Source of the DNA: Adiantum capillus-veneris
Lineage: Eukaryota > Streptophyta > Polypodiopsida > Polypodiales > Pteridaceae
Assembly: GCA_014529385.2 (NCBI GenBank)
Contig: CM043962.1
Coordinates: 93,012,180-93,076,179 of the forward strand
Length of the DNA stretch: 64,000 nucleotides
Direction: 5' to 3'
Shown: in pieces, positions 57,012-64,000 of the stretch
Position numbering within the stretch: position 1 is the first letter of the stretch
Layout: each line of letters starts with the position of its first letter
Translations under genes and position numbers: made by a program
Notes under the pieces: generated by a model
Database searches by the model: none
What the model was told of the DNA's origin: nothing
What the model saw: only the letters and a program-made list of their open reading frames with translations

Positions 57012-60000
57012 AACACATGCGCAGGCAACATGTTAGTCAATATGTATGCCAAGTGAAGTGGACTTTTACAGAGCTCAAGATATCCTCGACACGATTCCTT
57101 TTTGCATGGAGTGCATTGATTATAGGATATGTCCAGCAAGGTCAGGGTCTGGAAGCTCTTGGAATGCACTGATTGCGGATGCCCAACTTGGATAGGGCCG
57201 AGAAGCTCTGGCTATTTTTAGCGGATTCAAAGCAAGGGTGCCTCTTGAGGTGCAATCACCTACGTTGCTTGCATGTTGAAGGCAAGGGACAGTCAGTATA
57301 TATGGCAAGTGTGGTGGACTTGACAAAGCGCAATAGGTCATAAAACACAAAAAGTTCTTGAGGAGCTTCCTGTCCGGGATGTCGTCTCTTGGAATGCACT
57401 GATGGTGGGATATGCCCAACTTGGGCAAGGCCAAGAAGCTCTGGGCTATTTTTTGCGGATGCATAGTGAGGGTGTCTCTCCGGATGCAATCGCATATGCT
57501 CACATCTTGAAGGAAGGGATCAAGGTCAGGAAGCTCTGGGCTATTTTCAATAGATGTAGAGAAAGGGCAGCATCTCTCCAGGGCCAAGAAGCTCTGGGCT
57601 GTTTTTGCCAAATGCGAAGCGGGGGTGTCTCTCCCAATAATTGTGATAGTGGGCTGCTTGAAAAGAACACATGCTTAGGCAACACGTTAGTCAATATGTA
57701 TGTCAGGTGCGGTGGACTTGACAGAGCGCAACAGATCCTCGACAAGATTCCTGTCGGCATGAAGTGTATTGATTGTAGAATATGTTGAGCAGGGTCCGAA
57801 TCTGGAAGCTCTGGGCTGTTTTCGGCAGATGTAGAGAGAGGGCATCTCTCCAAATGCAATCACGTACACTTGCGGGATATGCCCAAGTTGGGTAGGGCCA
57901 AGAAGCTCTAGGTTGTTTTCGGCGGATGCCAAGCGAGGTTGTCTCTCCTGATATTCGTGACAGTGGGTTTCTTGAAAAGAGCATATGCTCAGGCAACACG
58001 TTAGTCAGTATGTATGTCAAGTGCAGTGAACTTGACAAAATGCAACAGGTCCTCCACGAGATTCCTTTCTGCATGGAGTGTATTGATTGCAGGATATGTC
58101 CGGTAAGGTCAGGGTTTGGAAGCTATGGGCTGCTCAGCAGATGCAGAGAGAGGGCATCTCTCCAAATGCCATCACGGACATGCTGATATGGCAAAAGAAT
58201 TCACGATGATATTGTTTGTCAGGGGTTGTTGAAAGAAAACTTCATGCTTGGCATTGCGTTGGTTGAAATGTATGCCAAATGTGGTGCACTTCATCTCTTG
58301 GAATGCATTGATTGTGGGATATGCCCAACTTGGGTAGGGCCAAGAAGCTATGGGCTGTTTTCGGCGGATGCGAAGCAAGGGTGCCTCTCCGGATGCAATC
58401 ACATACACTTGCATCTTGAAGGCAAGGGTCAGGGTCAGGGTCAGGGTCAGGAAGCTCTGGGTTGTTTTCAACAGATGCAAAGAGAGGGCATCTCTCCGAA
58501 TGCAATCATGTACACTTCCGGGATATGCCCAACTTGGGTAGCTCTGGGCTGTTTTTGGCGGATGCAAAGTGAGGGTGTCTCTCCTGATATTCATGATAGG
58601 GGGATGCTTGAAAAGAATACATGCTTAGGCAGCATGTTAGTGAGTATGTATGTCAAGTGCGGTGGAGTTGAGAGAGCGCAACGGGTCCTCATGGCTGTTT
58701 TCAATGGATGTGAAGCGAGGGTGTCTCATAGTTACCCGGAATGGGAACGGGGAACGGGAACGAGAGGGTCCGGAACGGGACGGTAACGGGGAGGAGGACG
58801 GGGGGCAACGGGAACGGGGCCAGAACGGTCGACTAAAGTAAGGCTTGAATTATCTCCATTCAGCTTAGTCCCAAATAAACTCCTAAACAATCCCAAAATT
58901 GCCCCCAAATTGCACCAAATATGTCCCCCAAACAGCCCCAAATCTGCCCTCGAAAGCCTACTTTTTTTTGCCCCCAAATGCCTACTTTTGCCTGTTCCGC
59001 CCTGTGTTCCTCCGTTCCGGTTACACCTCGTTCTGGAACGGGTTTTGTTCTCGACTCCGTTTCAAGAACGGGACTCGTCCGGAACGCCGTTTCGAAACGT
59101 TTGGGTTGTGTTCCGTCCATTTTTTGTTACACAGGGGTGCCTCTCTAGATGCAATCACCTACGCTTGCATCTTGAAGGCAAGGGATAGCGTCAGGAAGCT
59201 TTGGGCTATTTTTAGCAGATGTAACGAGAGGGCAGCTCTCCAAATGCAGTCACGTACACATGCCGGATATGCCCAACTTAGGTAGGTCAAAGAAGCTTTG
59301 GGCTGTTTTCGGCAGAAGGGAAGTGAGGGTATCTCTCTTGATATTCGTGATAGTAGGTTGCTTGAAAAGAACACATGCTTAGGCAACACCTTAGTCAGTA
59401 TAGAGCGCAACAAGCACTCGACAAGATTCCTGTCCGCATAGAGTGCATTGATTGCAGGGTATGTCTAGCAGAATCAGGGTGTGGAGGCTCTTTTCAGCAG
59501 ATGTAAAAGAGGGCATCTCTCCAAAATGCAATCGCATTCACTTGTGGGATATGCCCAACTTTGGTAGGGCCAAGAAGCTTTGGGCTATTTTTGGTGGATG
59601 TGAAACGAGAGTGTCTCTCTTGATATTCGTGACGGTGGGTTGCTTGAAAAGAACACATGCATAGGCAACATGTTAGTTAGTATGTATGTCAAGTGCGATG
59701 GACTTGACATAGCATAAGATGTCCTCGACGGGATTCCTTTCGGCATGGAGTGCATTGATTGTAGGATATGTCCAGCAAGGTCAGGGTCTGGAAGCTTTTG
59801 GAATGCATTGATTGCGGGATATGCCCAACCTGGATAGGGCCAAGAACTTAAGAAGCTCTGGAACGTTTTTTCCGGATGCGAAGCGAGGGTGCCTCTCCAG
59901 ATGCAATCACCTATGTTTGCATCTTGAAGGCAAGGTTGAAGGGACAGCGTTAGGAAGCTCTAGGCTGTTTTTAGCAGATGTAGAGAGAGGGCATTTCTCC

Positions 60001-60156
60001 AAATGCAATCATGTACACTTGCGGGATATGTGAAACAGAGAGAGGGCATCTCTCCAAATGCAATCATGTACACTTGCGGGATATGTGAAACTTAGGTAGG
60101 TCCAAGAAGCTTTGGGCTGTTTTCGGCAGATGCGAAGTGAGGGTGTATCTCTTTTA
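57012..60156 (+). pseudogene. Decayed PPR array, part 2 (start of right arm)
   Basis: Continues the array cut at 47425. Pieces include NTLVNMYVRCGGLDRAQQIL, DKIPVGMKCI and QREGISPNA. The landmark phrase recurs at about 57012, 57652, 57965, 58600, 59355 and 59636, giving spacings near 313 or about twice that once the 408-bp insertion at 58728 is removed. From 57925 onward it is the inverted copy of the left array. A short agggtc direct repeat (58428-58450) encodes a GQGQGQ slip. No intact protein. Confidence 0.8.
58728..59135. mobile_element. MITE-like insertion, 408 bp, 8-bp target duplication
   Basis: Flanked by GGTGTCTC (58720-58727) and GGTGCCTC (59136-59143), a one-mismatch 8-bp duplication. 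The empty site, GGTGCCTC on the minus strand, is at 8493-8500 in the inverted arm. The left half repeats ggaacggg; the right half holds the complement (ccgttcc, cgttctgg), so it could fold into a long hairpin. An 8-bp duplication suggests the hAT group, but terminal repeats are unclear. Confidence 0.75.
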
Positions 60157-60216
60157 TCTATACTATTACTATTATAAAAGGGGGAGGGATTCCGGCCCCC
60201 TCCCCCTAGCACGTGT
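60157..60216 (+). mobile_element. Helitron-like 5' terminus in the right arm
   Basis: From 60157: TCTATACTATTACTATTAT, then aaaagggggagggattccgg and CACGTG at 60210-60215. GA tracts follow at 60281-60330. The base before is A. It corresponds to the copy at 7497 (minus) through the inverted duplication. Confidence 0.45.
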
Positions 60217-62540
60217 CGACCCCTCTTCAGTCCGGCTAGCCTCCGGTTGTGTGGCCTGCAACCCAAGGCACTCAGCGTGCTGAGAGAGAGAGAGAAAGCG
60301 ACTGCGTAAAGAAAGAGAGAGAGAGAGAGGTCACCTAAGACAGACAAGCTTTCTGTATTCGATAGAGCAAAGGACGGACAAAGGAAGACAGATGGGGTTA
60401 GCGAGCAAGATGAAGTGTAGTAGCAGCGGTAGCAAAGCCTTTGATGGCGTAGGGAATGCATTGATTGTGGCATTTGCCCAACTGAGGTAGATGCAATCAT
60501 ATATGGTTGAGGAGCTCAGTGTTTGGAACGCCATCCCTTCGAACACATTGATTGTGGCATATGCAAAAGGGGCAGGGTCAGGAAGCTAGGGGTTGTTTTC
60601 AGCAGATGCAAAGCAAGGTTGTTTCTCCAAATGCAAACATCTATGCTTGCAGCTTCAAAGCATGGGGACTCCCTGACTAACAATATCATCATGAATTCTT
60701 TTCCCCTTGTCAACATCTTGCATAGTCCCCCATGCCTTGAAACTGCACGCATAGATGGTTGCATCTGGCGAAACAACCTCACTTTGCATCTATTGAAAAC
60801 AACCCCTAGCTTCTTGGCCCTAACTAACAATATCGTGAATTCTTTTCCCCATGTCACCATCTTCCATGCTGTTGAAAAAGGATGTCATGCTTGGGAATGC
60901 CTTGGTCGACATGTACACAAATTGTGGTGCTTAAAGGAGCTTTTTTTCTGGAATGTCTTCTCTTGGAGTGCATTCATTGTGGCATGTGCCTAGGAGGGGT
61001 AGGGTGAGGAAGTTGTGGCTAATTTCAGCAAATGTGAAGCGAGGACATCCCTACAGATGCAATTACCGGATCTCCATGCATTGATTGCCGAGATATGCCC
61101 AAGAGCCGTAGGGTGAGGAAGTTGTGAGTTCATGAAAGTAGGTCTTGGAGGTTTCTTTGTCATCAAGAGCATTGTATTTATTCTGTCAGTGCTTAGAGAG
61201 CTTCCTATCTGGGAGGTTATCTACTGGAATGCATTTATTGCAGGATATGTCAACAAGGGCACGGCCAGGATGATTTGGGTTCTTTGTAGTAGATGCAAAA
61301 CAAGGGCATCTCTCCATATGCAATCACCTAAGCTTGGATCTTCAAGGTATGTGGCACTGATCTGGGCAAAAGAATTCACAATGAGATTGTTAGTCAGGGG
61401 ATGTTGAAAAAAGAGACGGGGCTTGCGAGTGCCTTGGCTGACATGTATGTCAAGTTTGGTGTCCTTAGAAAGCAAAGAAAGTGCTTGAGGATCTTTCTAT
61501 TTGGTAGGTCATCTCTTTGGAATGCATTGATTGTGGCAAATGCAACAACATATGGTTGAGGAGCTCCGTGTCCGGAACGCCATCCCTTCGAACACATTGA
61601 TTGTGGCATATGCACAAAAGGGCCAGGGCCAGCAGGAAGCTAGGGGTTGTTTTCAGTGGATGCAAAGCAAGGTCGTTTATCCAGATGCAAACGTCTATGC
61701 TTGCAGCTTCAAGGGATGGGGAACTATGCAAGATGCTGACATGGGGAAAAGAATTCAGGATGATATTGTTAGTCAGGGCCAAGAGGCTAGGGGCTGTTTT
61801 CAGCGGATAGCGAGGTTGTTTCCAGATGCAAACATCTATGCGTGCAGCTTTAAGGCATAGGGGACTATGCAAGATGCTGACAAGGGGAAAAGAATTCACA
61901 ATGATATTGTTGGTCATGGGCTGTTGAAAAAGGACGTCGTGCTTGGGAATGTCGTGGTCGACATACGCTTTAGGCTGTTTTCAGCTGATGCAAAGAGAGG
62001 GCATCTGCCATGATGCAATGTTTTCTCAAGGGGCAATAGAATTTACAATGATATTTTAGTCAGTGGTTGTTGAAACAAAATGTAGTGCTTGGCACTACCT
62101 TGGTCGACATGTATGCCTAATGTGGTGCATTTCATAAAGCACAAAAAGTACTTTAGGAGATTACTGTCTGGGATGTTGTCTCTTGATATGCACTGATTGG
62201 GGGATATGCCTGACTTGGACAGGGCGAAGAGCTCTGGGCTGTTTTCAGCAGTTCCACAGCCAATAAACTCTGGAGTTCCCACTGCTACATTTCAGCGTTT
62301 TTTGCTGTCCCTTTCGAATGTGGAGGTTGCATTTCTCATGCTTGATTGCGGGATATGCCCGCAGGGCCAAGGAACTTTGGGCGTTTTTCAGTGGATGAGA
62401 AGCAAGGGTGTCTATCCAAATGCAATTGCATACACTCTAGGCTGTTTTCAGCTGATGCAAAGAGAGGGCATCTCTCATGATGCAATGTTGTCTCAAGGAG
62501 TGCATTGATTGCAGGACATGCCCAACTTTGGCAAGGCCAA
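60217..62540 (+). pseudogene. Decayed PPR array, part 3
   Basis: PPR pieces such as SNTLIVAYAQKGQGQQEARG, GKRIQDDIVSQG and FQWMQSKVVYPDANV occur in mixed frames. A unit starting atatggttgaggagctc appears at about 60497 and 61548, so one PPR block is duplicated inside the array. Similarity to the left arm ends near 61690. Beyond it the array continues with further weak copies to about 62540. No intact ORF. Confidence 0.75.
60281..60330. repeat. Interrupted (GA)n microsatellite
   Basis: Two GA runs separated by aaagcgactgcgtaaagaa. Counterpart of the much longer tract at 7252-7364. Confidence 0.9.
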
Positions 62541-62682
62541 GTGCGCTGCGCAACTCGGCGACACATGGACAGTGTGCGAGAGAGAGCAATAGAGAGAGAA
62601 GCTTTTTGCGCTTCACGAATTGTGTTGAGAGAGAGACTGTTTTCTGGTGATGACTGTCCGCATCTCCACTAAAATTTGAGGC

Positions 62683-62706
62683 ACCGCTTGCACACAAGTA
62701 ATGTGG

Positions 62707-62746
<40 letters not shown>

Positions 62747-62873
62747 AGTAGCATCTCTGCAGCTCCAGCAGCTACTATCGGAGTAGTCCCTCCGTATTAG
62801 CTCGCACATGACTCATGCCTCTCGTGCTCGCCCCACCGCAAAGGTGATGCCATATAGGGGACCACTTGCACAC

Positions 62874-62926
<53 letters not shown>

Positions 62927-63040
62927 AGTAGCATCTCTGCAGCTCCAGCAGCTACTATCGGAGCAGTCCCTCCGTATTAGCTCGCACATGACTCATGCCT
63001 CTCGTGCTCGCCCCTCCGCAAAGGCGATGCCATACACGGG
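62683..63040. repeat. Tandem duplication, two ~179-bp units with (GA)n
   Basis: Unit 1 (62683-62860) and unit 2 (62861-63040) both run from acc(g/a)cttgcacacaagta through a GA tract (62708-62746 and 62878-62924) and a shared cagtagcatctctgcagctc block to gatgccata. They differ by a few substitutions and by tract length. Confidence 0.92.
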
Positions 63041-63477
63041 ATGGCAAAGAGACGCAGTGTGATGCCCTCGTTCGGGACGTCGCTGAAACGGGACCGCGCC
63101 GGCTCACCTGCGTTGCAAACGGGACCTGCAGGCAAGCAAACGCACACACAAGAACGCAACTTGAAAACTGAACGCAAGAGGGACACGAGATTGAGGGACG
63201 CAAACGAATGATCAATATTGCAAGAAGCCGAATACAAGGGACGTGAAGAATCACAAGAAAACGGGGCTCGCAAGTTGGGGGAAGTGGCACATACTTCCCT
63301 TATATACACCCCCGGGTTGAGAGAGCTTGACGCCCACGTCAAGCCGGGGTTTTGAGAGGTGCCGATACAAAAGTTGATGCCAAGGTTTTGGGGCGGATAT
63401 TTAAAAGGAGGGGAGTTAGATGTTGCCACCAAAATGTCTAGCTACCTAGGGTGATGCTAGTTACAAAGTGGGGGGAG
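63041..63477 (-). repeat. Probable 3' LTR of the edge chromovirus
   Basis: It lies directly downstream of the chromodomain stop on the minus strand and includes GTATATAAGGG (about 63307-63297), a good TATA box. Boundaries are unclear; no clean purine tract was found at 63478. Small frames here are not called. Confidence 0.45.
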
Positions 63478-63479
63478 GA

Positions 63480-64000
63480 CTACTCTATGTGGTTGTCATT
63501 TAGTGGGTTGTCCTCCTCTTCAGTCGGCATGTTGTAGAAGCACAGTACAAGGGGTCTCCCGAGTCGAAGCATGATTTCTTCAGGTACCCAAGTGCATTCC
63601 GTCATAGGGCGATTTCTCCATTTGACATAGAATAATTGTCCACGGCGTCCAAAACGCGACTTTAGGATGGCCTCCGGCTCATGTGGCGGGCCATCCTTTA
63701 CATATTCGGGGAGACTTCGGCCATAGGTGTTATCCGGCACAAACCTTTTGAGTGTCTAGACTTACATGGAAGGCGTTGTGGATGTTGATGTGTGATGGGA
63801 GGTCCAGCTTGTAGGTGATGTCGTTGTAGGATTTGAGCACTTTGTATGGGCCATAGTAGCGGTGGTTGAACTTCGGGGAGAGGCCTTGAGGGAGGGTGAT
63901 ATTCTGAGAGCTGACGAGGACTAAGTCACCTTCTTGGAAGAGTTCGGCAGGCCTTCGTTTTTGGTTGGCGTATTTGGCGATGCGTACCTTGCTTTGCTCG
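63480..64000 (-). pseudogene. Chromovirus integrase tail and chromodomain, partial
   Basis: Read from the window edge: RIAKYANQKRRPAELFQEGD, LVLVSSQNITLPQG, HRYYGPYKVLKSY, YKLDLPSHINIHNAFHVS. A frameshift near 63755 leads to the chromodomain: PHEPEAILKSRFGRRGQLF, YVKWRNRPMTECTWVPEE, stop at 63480. It belongs to a different family from the element at 47426. The rest of pol lies outside the window to the right. Confidence 0.88.

Noticed and set aside
46370-60000. CRISPR-like spaced repeats
   Set aside because: Regular phrases are PPR codons; spacers are homologous to each other and the genome is plant.
44640-62540. Functional PPR gene cluster
   Set aside because: No open stretch beyond about two repeats, no start or targeting peptide, no E/DYW tail; frames change every few dozen codons.
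62977-63432. 151-codon minus-strand ORF rich in Cys, Ser and Arg
   Set aside because: Overlaps the presumed LTR of the edge chromovirus and has no recognised domain.

Overview
The window looks like nuclear DNA of a land plant with a large, repeat-filled genome. A fern or lycophyte is my best guess. The evidence is nested LTR retrotransposons whose primer sites match initiator-Met tRNA, an L1-type LINE, abundant (GA)n tracts, degenerate telomere-like CCCTAA blocks, and very many decayed plant-type pentatricopeptide-repeat (PPR) fragments. PPR families are hugely expanded in ferns and lycophytes, but the species assignment is inference. I found no intact host gene, no tRNA or rRNA gene and no CRISPR array.

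Layout. 1-560: unassigned. 560-1212: ~283-bp tandem repeats, each carrying a 22-24 bp palindrome. 1378-4782 (+): a broken ~1,130-codon accessory ORF ending at a polypurine tract and LTR start (4865). 5875-9271 (-): decayed PPR array. 9272-22088 (-): a Tat-like Ty3/gypsy element with its own coiled-coil accessory ORF after integrase. A 3.8-kb Copia deletion derivative (15356-19147) is nested in its protease/RT region with target duplication TCAAC. 23100-24795 (+): decayed LINE. 25633-30812 (+): nearly complete Copia element with target duplication TGAAC; its ~1,393-codon frame is interrupted only by four TAG codons. 32985-36517 (-): a second copy of the accessory ORF, again next to a polypurine tract and LTR start (32945). 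36590-39101 (-): Copia element cut off early in RT. 39102-44640: mostly non-coding, with microsatellites and two Helitron-like termini. 44640-47425 and 57012-62540 (+): PPR array split by a 9.6-kb composite chromovirus (47426-57006, target duplication AAAAG). 62683-63040: tandem duplication. 63041-64000 (-): 3' end of another chromovirus running off the window.

The parts relate as layers. PPR-array DNA is the oldest visible substrate. About 3.4 kb of it (5875-9271) reappears as an inverted copy at 57925-61690, and the two arms differ by a 408-bp MITE-like insertion and by microsatellite length. Retroelements then inserted into the arrays and into each other.

The most interesting material is threefold: (a) a family of large coiled-coil accessory ORFs sitting immediately upstream of polypurine tracts, present three times in different states of decay; (b) a dispersed element family with a TCTATACT 5' end, a G-box and an adjacent (GA)n tract, found four times and twice leading into PPR fragments; (c) internal stops that fall mainly at glutamine positions, as expected if methylated CAG sites had deaminated.
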